IMG/VR virus record: IMGVR_UViG_3300035698_004635
Location: 1-42,820 of that record
Source: a virus
DNA length: 42,820 bases
Strand: one strand, 5' to 3'
Under the pieces are notes generated by a model that saw nothing but the letters and a program-made list of their open reading frames with translations, had not been told where the DNA came from and did no database searches. Positions 33,094-39,714 of the stretch are shown here, piece by piece (within the stretch, counting starts at the first letter, position 1; the number at the start of each line of letters is the position of its first letter). The position numbers were made by a program, and so were the translations under genes.

Positions 33094-33521
33094 TATTTTT
33101 TGTCATCCGGGGTTATATGTAGTATTCTTTCTGCATAAACTTTATATAAAGCTGTCAAATTATACGGCGTAACATCTCCGACCATATAGACCTTGTATGT
33201 GTTAATAATACCGTTTTTAGTTGTTATAATCTTATCACCTATTCCAATCTCTACAGCCAAATTTAAAGGACTTAGAAGGATTTTTTTATACTTATGAACT
33301 GAAGTACCATCGTTCTTAAGCAGAATATCCATATCTTTAACACTAACACTCAAAACAACACTTGCAACATTGATTGGAGTTCCATCAGCTTTCGGTTCGA
33401 ACTGATTTGCCTGTGCTCCTGATTGCTGTGTTAAGGTACACTCGGAACTTGAAAAACCGAACTTAGTTATAAGTCTTTCAGTTGTTCTTTGCTTCTTTCC
33501 ATAGTCTGTTTTAGTAGCCAT
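33093..33521 (-). CDS. Head-tail connector protein (head-closure type)
   Basis: The protein has 142 residues, with a long beta region (ASVVLSVSVKDMDILLKNDG; GIGDKIITTKNGIINTYKVY) like phage head-closure proteins. It lies between the DnaT-like adaptor gene and the tail terminator, overlapping both neighbours by one base. Assignment rests largely on order. Confidence 0.62.
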   Translation of the reverse strand: MATKTDYGKKQRTTERLITKFGFSSSECTLTQQSGAQANQFEPKADGTPINVASVVLSVSVKDMDILLKNDGTSVHKYKKILLSPLNLAVEIGIGDKIITTKNGIINTYKVYMVGDVTPYNLTALYKVYAERILHITPDDKK

Positions 33522-34045
33522 TAAATGTATAAACTCCCTTGTGAAGACGATAAATCTATTAGATACCCTGACCGCTTAATATTTGAAGCTAAGCCAATCA
33601 CTTTGGAGTTGTATTTGACCGAACCGAAATATTCCTTCTCTTCAAACAATCCAGTAGAAACACTATCTTTGAACTTCTTAACCCCTGCACTATCACCATC
33701 AATATTGTCGTAAAGCTCTTCTCCTGGATTATCTAAAAGCCATTTTGCAAGAACGTAAGTATCATATTTGACCGGCAATGGTATGGCTTCGATTTGAACG
33801 CCATTAAGATCATAAACATAGTCTCTAGGAAACACCGTGCCTTGATCTTCGTTGACTTGAGTTGAAACATATCTATATTCAATATTTATAAAATCTGTAG
33901 CTTTAATTAAAACAACTTGAATCTCAGCATCCGATTCACCTGGAGTAGCTCCTCTATCCGTAAAGTAAGTCGTGTATTCCGCAACTGTAACGTGACTATT
34001 TGCGTTGTCTATTGAACCTGCATCATTTTGAGCTAAGAAAGCCAT
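33521..34045 (-). CDS. DnaT-like head-tail adaptor
   Basis: The protein has 174 residues. ANSHVTVAEYTTYFTDRGAT at the N-terminus, IKATDFINIEY and QGTVFPRDYVYDLNG match the phage family annotated as DnaT-like ssDNA-binding protein (DnaT_2), which in phages serves as the head-tail adaptor. It is the first gene of the late operon, downstream of the promoter at 34071-34099. Confidence 0.8.
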   Translation of the reverse strand: MAFLAQNDAGSIDNANSHVTVAEYTTYFTDRGATPGESDAEIQVVLIKATDFINIEYRYVSTQVNEDQGTVFPRDYVYDLNGVQIEAIPLPVKYDTYVLAKWLLDNPGEELYDNIDGDSAGVKKFKDSVSTGLFEEKEYFGSVKYNSKVIGLASNIKRSGYLIDLSSSQGSLYI

Positions 34046-34070
34046 TGCAACCCCTTGAATTTATTATTAA

Positions 34071-34099
34071 AATATACTAAATATTTGTTGAAAATACAA
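34071..34099 (-). promoter_or_regulatory. Late operon promoter candidate
   Basis: TTGTAT (34099-34094), 17 bp, TATATT (34076-34071) on the minus strand, just after the terminator at 34115 and before the first head-tail gene. Confidence 0.55.
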
Positions 34100-34114
34100 C
34101 ACAAGGTCAAAGAA

Positions 34115-34143
34115 ATAAAAAAAGCCCCTTGGATGGAGGGACT
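34115..34143 (-). terminator. Terminator at early/late boundary
   Basis: On the minus strand AGTCCCT, loop CCATCCA, AGGGGCT, then a run of T: seven pairs including one G-T. Confidence 0.83.
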
Positions 34144-34215
34144 TTAAAAGTAAATTATAAATCATATTATTAAAATTTCTGTTAGTTATAATCAATAAAC
34201 TTTAAATTATGACGT

Positions 34216-34344
34216 GAATCTTTTAGCTATGTCAGCCGTAGTCTCTCTGCATGACATTATCACACTGCTCAGATTCGTTTGATCGCTTGGATAGGCTTAT
34301 CTCTGGGGAGAGCTTGTGACTCAACACAAGCCTTGGTGCTATCC
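34216..34344 (-). ncRNA. Candidate structured RNA, nested helices
   Basis: Two domains. On the minus strand, domain one has GGATAG (34344-34339)/CTATCC (34294-34289) enclosing GCTTGTG/CACAAGC (loop of 6) and CTCT/AGAG (loop CCCC), a three-way junction. Domain two has GAATCT (34276-34271)/AGATTC (34221-34216) enclosing ATGTCA/TGACAT. No protein frame fits. A terminator follows 70 bases downstream, so the minus strand is the likely sense. The 326-bp gap 34046-34370 contains this, the terminator and the late promoter. Confidence 0.6.
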
Positions 34345-34370
34345 ATACGAAATATGTTTGAAGTATTCTT

Positions 34371-34508
34371 TTAGACATTTATTTTGCTTACTCTTTTTAT
34401 TTTTTCGCTAACTTCTTTTACGTATATATCAAACTCCCTACTGGTAATTATACGGCTTCTTATTAAAAGAGCAATTATTATAAATTGAACTACAATTATC
34501 GTTGTCAT
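34371..34508 (-). CDS. Small membrane-like protein, 45 aa
   Basis: ATG 34508 follows a strong GAGGTGG site placed right after the previous stop codon. Residues 2-16 are hydrophobic (TTIIVVQFIIIALLI); the rest is basic. It is the last gene before the structured RNA. Function unknown. Confidence 0.65.
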   Translation of the reverse strand: MTTIIVVQFIIIALLIRSRIITSREFDIYVKEVSEKIKRVSKINV

Positions 34509-34520
34509 GATTCCACCTCG

Positions 34521-35069
34521 TTATTTCTCTATTAAATTTCTTATGCTTTCTCTTTCTAAGATTCTAACATCAATCTTTGTAATATCAACTTTCGCTATTA
34601 CTTCCTGCTTTTCTCTAGTGTTAATATCTAAAGGAAGTTTTCCATAGTCAACTCTTAAAGCTTGTATTTTATCAAGTGAGTAAGTGAATATAGAACCTTT
34701 CTGATCAATTCCTATCTTAGCTGTTTTTAAATCTCTTGCCTTCAGAACCTCTTGAAGCTTTCTTTTGATTCTTAGATTGTTTTCAGTGATAACAGAGATG
34801 GCTTTTTCACGAACAACAATACAGCATTGTTTGTACTTCTTCCCACTCATACAAGGGCAAGGATCGTTTCGTTTTATCTTTGCTTGACCACAACTCTGAA
34901 TGTGTTTGCCTTCTTTGATTATTTGATCGTAGTTGCTTTCCTCATTTTCTTCTTCATAGTCTGGATTGTCTTCCCAAACCCCATCGGGGCAGTGATCAGG
35001 GTCGTTATCACAGCGACCGTTATAATTATCTTCACAGCTTGTTATACATATTTTTTTAAGATTTGACAT
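34521..35069 (-). CDS. SEC-C zinc-motif protein, 182 aa
   Basis: Start ATG 35069 (MSNLKKICIT) after AGGGGTTGAAG. The first 60 residues are acidic with several cysteines. A SEC-C motif follows (RNDPCPCMSGKKYKQCC, about residues 66-82), a zinc-binding tail best known from SecA and found in many phage and bacterial accessory proteins. The last 100 residues are basic alpha/beta. It may mediate binding to a partner protein; the role is unknown. Confidence 0.75.
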   Translation of the reverse strand: MSNLKKICITSCEDNYNGRCDNDPDHCPDGVWEDNPDYEEENEESNYDQIIKEGKHIQSCGQAKIKRNDPCPCMSGKKYKQCCIVVREKAISVITENNLRIKRKLQEVLKARDLKTAKIGIDQKGSIFTYSLDKIQALRVDYGKLPLDINTREKQEVIAKVDITKIDVRILERESIRNLIEK

Positions 35070-35316
35070 CTTCAACCCCTTGGATGTATTTAGTTCTATC
35101 TTCCATCTTGTTAAGCATCAGAATTATAATATCTATTTCATCACAGTTCTGTTGAACATCTTCATACTTAAGCTTAGGATCATTAACATCCCCGAACATT
35201 ACTTTCTTGCGTAGTTCCTGCATTTCCGGTCTTGCTTCGTCAAGTAGCATGTTTGCGACTTTGATTTTTTCATGTAGTTTCATTTGTTTCTCCGTTTGTT
35301 TTAGTTTGTTACTCAT
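35056..35316 (-). CDS. Coiled-coil protein, 86 aa
   Basis: A charged helical protein (KLKQTEKQMKLHEKIKVANM) overlapping the SEC-C gene start by 14 bp. No family recognised; probably a small early gene. Confidence 0.62.
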   Translation of the reverse strand: MSNKLKQTEKQMKLHEKIKVANMLLDEARPEMQELRKKVMFGDVNDPKLKYEDVQQNCDEIDIIILMLNKMEDRTKYIQGVEDVKS

Positions 35317-35325
35317 TTTTACACC

Positions 35326-35532
35326 TTATAAGTGAAATTCTATTGCATTCCATTCAGATCTATAACATTCAGATTCATCATAAAACCTACAAGTATATTC
35401 ATTTTCTTTCCTAGTAATTTTTCCAACACCAATTCCAGTTATAGGAGTATATACGTTTTCGTGTGTCCACTTTACTACATCATATTCAGGATTATACATT
35501 TGTAATTCTTTTATTAAGTCTTTTATCTTCAT
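35326..35532 (-). CDS. Small phage protein, 68 aa
   Basis: MKIKDLIKELQMYNPEYDVV at the N-terminus matches a very common small phage protein pattern (lysine/leucine helix then 'P-x-a-x-V' strand). It has a Tyr/Trp/His-rich C-terminus. Function unknown; usually found in early accessory regions. Confidence 0.68.
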   Translation of the reverse strand: MKIKDLIKELQMYNPEYDVVKWTHENVYTPITGIGVGKITRKENEYTCRFYDESECYRSEWNAIEFHL

Positions 35533-35534
35533 AT

Positions 35535-35705
35535 TTATCCTTTCTTTCCGTAAGTTTTAATATAACAATTATAACAATATGGTTTTGAGTTTTTAGTTAT
35601 CGCCCTATTATTACAATCAACATAATAATATATTTTATCAATAGTATGCTCAATTCCACATATTGAACATTTACATTTTTTATTTATATTATATAGTACA
35701 CTCAT
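35535..35705 (-). CDS. Small zinc-binding protein, 56 aa
   Basis: Start ATG 35705 (MSVLYNINKK) after GGGTTAT. A C-x2-C (KCSICG) and a second C-x2-C (YCYNCY) 27 residues later form a likely zinc ribbon, with 'HTIDKIYYYVDC' between. Perhaps nucleic-acid binding. Confidence 0.65.
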   Translation of the reverse strand: MSVLYNINKKCKCSICGIEHTIDKIYYYVDCNNRAITKNSKPYCYNCYIKTYGKKG

Positions 35706-35707
35706 TT

Positions 35708-35965
35708 TTATAACCCACAATATTGTTCAGATTGCTTTTGTAATATAGTTAAATTTGTAGTTAAAAAAGTTTCATACGTATTATTTACAATGTACTCAAT
35801 AATTGAATTTACAGTGTCATTACCTTGACCAATCTCACATAAAACAAAATTAACAACATCTTTTGTATCATTGTTGATTTTATAAGTCAATGATTTTTCA
35901 GTCATTGCGTTAATGCAGTTTGTTTTTGCTGTGTTATATTGTTGTGATGTTATTTCGTAAAGCAT
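35708..35965 (-). CDS. Hypothetical protein, 85 aa
   Basis: A Thr/Asn-rich helical protein (TSQQYNTAKTNCINAMTEKS). First gene after the strong promoter at 36003-36031, with GGGAGA as ribosome site. Family unknown. Confidence 0.62.
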   Translation of the reverse strand: MLYEITSQQYNTAKTNCINAMTEKSLTYKINNDTKDVVNFVLCEIGQGNDTVNSIIEYIVNNTYETFLTTNLTILQKQSEQYCGL

Positions 35966-36002
35966 TTTGTATCTCCCTTTGTTTCAGTTAATTTCTATAT
36001 AC

Positions 36003-36031
36003 AATATAACTCTAGAATACTTAACTGTCAA
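36003..36031 (-). promoter_or_regulatory. Strong sigma-70-type promoter
   Basis: TTGACA (36031-36026), 17 bp, TATATT (36008-36003) on the minus strand; drives the small-gene operon 35965-34371. Confidence 0.72.
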
Positions 36032-36043
36032 GTGTTTTCTTTT

Positions 36044-36580
36044 CTAAATCGAAAGTTTTTTTATCTCGTGTATGAAATGGAATAAATTAAATACTCTTTG
36101 AAAATCTTTTACGGTCCGGTTATGCGGTTGATCGAATAAAAATTTATGCTTTGCATTGTGATTCTCAAGATTGTCTTGATAGTCGTCAATGATAACATCT
36201 GCTTTGACTTCGTTTTTATTTCCGGTATAAATTATCTCACTGACCATTATCTCAATTCCGTAGCTCTTTAACCATTGAGTAGTGAAGATCTTATTTTCTG
36301 TATTGATTTGATTTGAAACGAGAATGACTTCATGGCGTGTAGTTAACCAGGTTAAAGCTTCGATTGATTCCCGGTATGGTTCTGCATTGAGGAATATTTG
36401 CCTTCCATATTTCGTGAATAAAAAACTAGGTTCAACATCAATACATTTTTTCAGATCCCAGCATTTAATATCTTCAAGTTCAATCCGGTCGTTGTAATTG
36501 CTTATATAAATATTCCAGACTTGCACAATCTTTTCATGAATGTTTCTGATCACTCCGTCAATGTCAATTATTATTTTCAT
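36044..36580 (-). CDS. HAD-family 5'-nucleotidase-like phosphatase
   Basis: The protein has 178 residues. Motif I DIDGV (6-10, nucleophile D6 and acid D8), motif II VSN (88-90), motif III K126 and motif IV IDD (131-133) are in order, as in NT5C-type deoxyribonucleotidases. It should hydrolyse phosphate from nucleotides or a related substrate, altering nucleotide pools in infection. Start ATG 36580 follows AAAGGACACC. It follows the cassette array ending at element T2. Confidence 0.83.
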   Translation of the reverse strand: MKIIIDIDGVIRNIHEKIVQVWNIYISNYNDRIELEDIKCWDLKKCIDVEPSFLFTKYGRQIFLNAEPYRESIEALTWLTTRHEVILVSNQINTENKIFTTQWLKSYGIEIMVSEIIYTGNKNEVKADVIIDDYQDNLENHNAKHKFLFDQPHNRTVKDFQRVFNLFHFIHEIKKLSI

Positions 36581-36604
36581 GGTGTCCTTTGGGTTATTGG
36601 TTAG

Positions 36605-36655
36605 GCTACAACTATGAAAAAAGCCGTTGCACTCATTTTTTTCAAATGTTGTACG
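36605..36655 (-). repeat. attC-like cassette boundary element T2 (array end)
   Basis: Left box CGTACAAC, arm TGAAAAAA pairing with TTTTTTCA, 13-base loop region TGAGTGCAACGGC, right box GTTGTAGC. The left box and the next base are the exact reverse complement of cassette start GTTGTACGA at 37002. It is nearly identical to T1, 1.5 kb away, and could double as a bidirectional terminator. Confidence 0.72.
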
Positions 36656-36658
36656 AAA

Positions 36659-36970
36659 TTAGTATAAATCTTCACTGTATAACTGACCACCACGAATAAG
36701 GCTTGGATCAATTACTTGGTTGTTCTTTAATGCTATTTCAAGACCTTTCTTCCTATCTACAAACCTATTCTGAGAAGTTACAAAGCCTTGTTCTTTGTTT
36801 AGTTTGCCAATCTGTTCTCTTGTTCTTGACCATGATAGGTTGTCATTTATAGCAGCGAAACAATGATTATGTCTGTGTCCATAATAAATTTTATCATTTA
36901 CTTTAATCGCTGCACATATTATAATTTCTTCTGCTCTTATTCTGTCTGCTACTCTGAATGGGTTATCCAT
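36659..36970 (-). CDS. Cassette-borne phage protein, 103 aa
   Basis: MDNPFRVADRIRAEEIIICA and IYYGHRHNHCFAAI (about residues 28-41, His/Cys-rich) then TSQNRFVDRKKGLEIALKNN. This His-rich pattern is shared by small hypothetical proteins of several phages as far as I recall, but has no assigned role. Alone between elements D and T2; ribosome site GGAGAGG. Confidence 0.68.
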   Translation of the reverse strand: MDNPFRVADRIRAEEIIICAAIKVNDKIYYGHRHNHCFAAINDNLSWSRTREQIGKLNKEQGFVTSQNRFVDRKKGLEIALKNNQVIDPSLIRGGQLYSEDLY

Positions 36971-36994
36971 GTTCCTCTCCTTTTATTTAACTAT

Positions 36995-37061
36995 CGTACA
37001 ACATCAAGTAAACAACACCTTTGTAAACTACAAGCCGATCTTTTACTCGTAGTGTTCATAG
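36995..37061 (-). repeat. attC-like cassette boundary element D
   Basis: Left box CTATGAAC, arm CGAGTAAA (37049-37042) pairing with TTTACTTG (37012-37005), eight pairs, TTTACA (37027-37022) in the loop with ACTACGAG/CTTGTAGT nearby, right box GTTGTACG (37002-36995). Confidence 0.76.
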
Positions 37062-37069
37062 ACAGTTTA

Positions 37070-37258
37070 CTATTGTCCTTGTGGATATACTATTTTTCTT
37101 AACTTACATCTTAATTCTGAAATATCTTCTATTAGTGGAGTGTATATTCCATGATGCCTTAGTCTGTCCTCGAACTCTTGCCATTCTTCTACTGTCATTG
37201 TTATTTTCATTGTTACATTTATTTTATCAGGTTTATCAATCATTGCTCTTACTTCCAT
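37070..37258 (-). CDS. Cassette-borne small protein, 62 aa
   Basis: Ribosome site AAAGGAG before ATG 37258. Amphipathic alpha/beta (NVTMKITMTVEEWQEFEDRL), perhaps a ribbon-helix-helix-like dimer, but unproven. Alone between elements K and D; cassette ends complementary at 7 of 8 positions. Confidence 0.65.
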   Translation of the reverse strand: MEVRAMIDKPDKINVTMKITMTVEEWQEFEDRLRHHGIYTPLIEDISELRCKLRKIVYPQGQ

Positions 37259-37291
37259 TATTAACTCCTTTAATTTATTTCCGTAAACCGA

Positions 37292-37350
37292 CTTTGAACA
37301 TTAGCAAAATACAGCCTGTAAACATCGTACAAGTTTTTGCCCTCTCCATT
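37292..37350 (-). repeat. attC-like cassette boundary element K
   Basis: Left side AATAATGG next to the DnaC stop codon, arm GCAAAA (37340-37335) pairing with TTTTGC (37309-37304), TTTACA (37322-37317) in the loop, right box GTTCAAAG (37299-37292). Confidence 0.65.
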
Positions 37351-37352
37351 AT

Positions 37353-38054
37353 TTATTTTATACTTCTATGATCTTGATCTTTAAAACTTATAAACCCATT
37401 CCCTGAAAGCCTTGATGAAATTCTCCGACCGTACCTATTTAATATCTCATCCTTGCTTAGATTCGTTGTTATTATCGTTGGCTTTCTAACTTCCTGCCTT
37501 AGTTCAATAACTCTTTCTAGTCTATCCGAATGAAGTTCATGAGTGTTTTCAATTCCAAGATCATCAATAACGAATAAATCAACTTCTATTATTTGACTGT
37601 TAGAAAGCTTTAAATCTAATAAATATCTTGACTTGACAAAATATACAGACTTTAAATATATATTAACGATATCGTGTAGGATTGAGATTGCAAGGTGCGT
37701 TTTACCTATGCCAACATCTCCGGATAAGATAACACCTATTCCAGTCAGAAAACATTTATTAAACTCTTTAACATATCTTTTACACCCATCCAAAGCTTTT
37801 CTATTATCTTTATTCTCAACGAATGAATTGAATAACATATCACTATGGACCGGCATCAAATTACTTTTAGAGTAGATTTCTTCAACTTTGAATTTTCTTT
37901 GGTTGTATTGATTCTCAATTTCTTTTTCTGCAAGTTTTTTAAAATGATCCTGAGTTCCTTTACAATCACAATTTTCATAGAATTTAATATTTAAAACTCT
38001 GGTCATTTCTTTTTTCTCTTTATTGCAGAATATACAGATTTTATTTGTTAGCAT
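37353..38054 (-). CDS. dnaC: DnaC-like helicase loader
   Basis: The protein has 233 residues. Cysteines at 7, 10, 29 and 31 (CIFCNKEK, NCDCKG) form an N-terminal zinc site. Walker A GDVGIGKT (112-119) and Walker B DLFVIDDLG (159-167) mark a DnaC/IstB AAA+ ATPase, followed by a sensor-1-like TTNLS. It should load the replicative helicase; no DnaB-type helicase is encoded here, so it probably recruits the host enzyme. Its own promoter is at 38085-38113. Confidence 0.88.
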   Translation of the reverse strand: MLTNKICIFCNKEKKEMTRVLNIKFYENCDCKGTQDHFKKLAEKEIENQYNQRKFKVEEIYSKSNLMPVHSDMLFNSFVENKDNRKALDGCKRYVKEFNKCFLTGIGVILSGDVGIGKTHLAISILHDIVNIYLKSVYFVKSRYLLDLKLSNSQIIEVDLFVIDDLGIENTHELHSDRLERVIELRQEVRKPTIITTNLSKDEILNRYGRRISSRLSGNGFISFKDQDHRSIK

Positions 38055-38084
38055 TTCGTTTTCTCATTTGTTTTACTTGGATAT

Positions 38085-38113
38085 AATATATAATCATATT
38101 ACTTGAAAGTCAA
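38085..38113 (-). promoter_or_regulatory. dnaC promoter with CTTGACTTTCAAG palindrome
   Basis: TTGACT (38113-38108), 17 bp, TATATT (38090-38085) on the minus strand; palindrome at 38114-38102. Confidence 0.68.
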
Positions 38114-38119
38114 GGGTTT

Positions 38120-38170
38120 TATACAACTATGAAAAAAGCCGTTGCACTCATTTTTTTCATATGTTGTGCC
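38120..38170 (-). repeat. attC-like cassette boundary element T1 (array end)
   Basis: Left box GGCACAAC, arm ATGAAAAAA pairing with TTTTTTCAT (nine pairs), loop region as in T2, right box GTTGTATA. With two more bases the left box is the reverse complement of the RtcB cassette start GTTGTGCCTA (10 of 10). Confidence 0.75.
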
Positions 38171-38173
38171 TAA

Positions 38174-39340
38174 TTAACCTTTAACAACAGCGAGTGGCTT
38201 TAACTCTACCAATATGCTCACAAGGTCTGATTGGTTATTCATTACAGTTTCAATATCCTTATATGCCCCTACTGATTCATCTAGGTCGGATTCACTTTTA
38301 ATGCTGTGTATCACATCCATATCTTGCATTATTTTAAGTTCATCTTTTAAATTAAGTTCCCTTTGTGCTTGTTTTCTACCCATTTTCCGACCTGCTCCAT
38401 GTGAGCATGAGCAGAAAGATTGCTTATTACCTAGTCCTTTAACTATATACGACTTAGAACCTTGTGACCCGGGTATAATGCCTATTTCTCCTTCTTTTGC
38501 AGAAGTAGCTCCTTTTCGGTGTATTATCACATTGTTCTTAAAGTGATTTTCAAATCTTGCGTAATTGTGTGCTATATTTATTATCTCATCAAATTCAATA
38601 TCAGAAAAAGATTGCTTGAATATTTCGCAGATATTACCTATCATAAGTTTTCTATTAGCTAATGCGAAATCTATACAGTATTGCATTTCTTTTCTGTATT
38701 GGTGTGCTTCATTTGATTTTAAAGGCAAGAATGCAAGTTCTTGTTTCTTATCTACAACTGAATGGTATTTTTCATTCAAATCTACAGCAACCTTATTATA
38801 ATGATTAGCTACTTTATATCCTAAGTTCCTTGAACCTGAGTGAATCATTATCCATATATGATTATCTGATCCTTTTTGTATCTCTATAAAATGATTTCCA
38901 CCGCCTAAAGTTCCAAGTTGTGTTCTTGCTGAATCGTATTGCTGTAAACAGATTGAATGAAAGCCATCTAATGTATTAAGAGATGGCATAAGATTTTCAT
39001 CTTGCATTCTTTCTTGGTGTTCAAATCCGACAGGTATTTTTTTTCTGATATCTTCTAGTATCAAAATAAGTTTATTTTTTGTTATTGAAGTAAGATTTGT
39101 TTTAACCGCACACATTCCACAACCAATATCTACACCTACAGCATTAGGTATTATCACATCTTTTGTTGCTAATACACCACCGATAGGCATTCCGTACCCT
39201 TGATGTGAGTCGGGCATTATAGCAATATGTTTAAATGCAAATGGTAAGTTTGCAAGGTTCTTAGTCTGATTTAAAGCACCATCTTCAATTTCTTCAAGCC
39301 ACATTTTTATTGGCAATCTTTCTGTTGAAATTACTTTCAT
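38174..39340 (-). CDS. rtcB: RNA-splicing ligase RtcB
   Basis: The protein has 388 residues, near full family length. All signature motifs are intact: DIGCGM (71-76, metal-binding Cys74), GGGNHF (146-151), HSGSR (167-171), HNYARFENH (258-266), HRKGATSA (274-281) and SHGAGR (313-318, with His314 forming the GMP adduct). RtcB joins 2',3'-cyclic-phosphate or 3'-phosphate RNA ends to 5'-hydroxyl ends, so it could repair tRNAs cut by host anticodon nucleases. It is the only long gene carried in a cassette, between elements E and T1. Confidence 0.95.
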   Translation of the reverse strand: MKVISTERLPIKMWLEEIEDGALNQTKNLANLPFAFKHIAIMPDSHQGYGMPIGGVLATKDVIIPNAVGVDIGCGMCAVKTNLTSITKNKLILILEDIRKKIPVGFEHQERMQDENLMPSLNTLDGFHSICLQQYDSARTQLGTLGGGNHFIEIQKGSDNHIWIMIHSGSRNLGYKVANHYNKVAVDLNEKYHSVVDKKQELAFLPLKSNEAHQYRKEMQYCIDFALANRKLMIGNICEIFKQSFSDIEFDEIINIAHNYARFENHFKNNVIIHRKGATSAKEGEIGIIPGSQGSKSYIVKGLGNKQSFCSCSHGAGRKMGRKQAQRELNLKDELKIMQDMDVIHSIKSESDLDESVGAYKDIETVMNNQSDLVSILVELKPLAVVKG

Positions 39341-39369
39341 TTTGTATCTCCTTATATATTATTAAACTA

Positions 39370-39435
39370 GGCACAACATCATCAAAACATCCAACTTGTA
39401 AACTACAGCCGTCTTTTTGCTGTAGCGTTATATCG
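39370..39435 (-). repeat. attC-like cassette boundary element E
   Basis: Left box GATATAAC, then hairpin CTACAGC (39425-39419)/GCTGTAG (39409-39403), and a nested outer pair CAAAA/TTTTG; TTTACA (39402-39397) and right box GTTGTGCC (39377-39370). Confidence 0.73.
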
Positions 39436-39438
39436 AAA

Positions 39439-39621
39439 CTATTTTTCTTTATCTTCATTTATTATTTCACAGCCAATAATAGTCCTAGTGAAGTAACTAT
39501 TTTTAATTCTTAAGAGTGACTCCATTTCCTCTAATTTATCAGATGTAAATGTCAGGTACTTATTTCCCACATTACTTCCATCGGGTATCATTTCGGCTTC
39601 TCTGATTATAAATCTTAACAT
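39439..39621 (-). CDS. Cassette-borne small protein, 60 aa
   Basis: Ribosome site AAAGGGG before ATG 39621. Mixed charged protein (MLRFIIREAEMIPDGSNVGN at the start). No family recognised. Alone between elements G and E. Confidence 0.62.
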   Translation of the reverse strand: MLRFIIREAEMIPDGSNVGNKYLTFTSDKLEEMESLLRIKNSYFTRTIIGCEIINEDKEK

Positions 39622-39650
39622 AATTACCCCTTTGTTTTTTATTTTCGATT

Positions 39651-39714
39651 AGTATAACATATTAAAAATGACAATTTGTAAACTGCAATCACTTTTTTAA
39701 TCGTTCGTTATATC
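39651..39714 (-). repeat. attC-like cassette boundary element G
   Basis: Left box GATATAAC follows the stop codon of 39713 almost directly. Arms ATTAAAAA (39701-39694)/TTTTTAAT (39668-39661) pair perfectly, with inner TGA/TCA; TTTACA at 39682-39677; right box GTTATACT. Confidence 0.74.

Noticed and set aside
34205-34345. Possible group I intron core (AATCTGAGC and CAGAGAGACTA on the minus strand)
   Set aside because: The matching P7 partner (TAGTC) and a P4 5' strand are missing, and the region lies between genes with no split exon.
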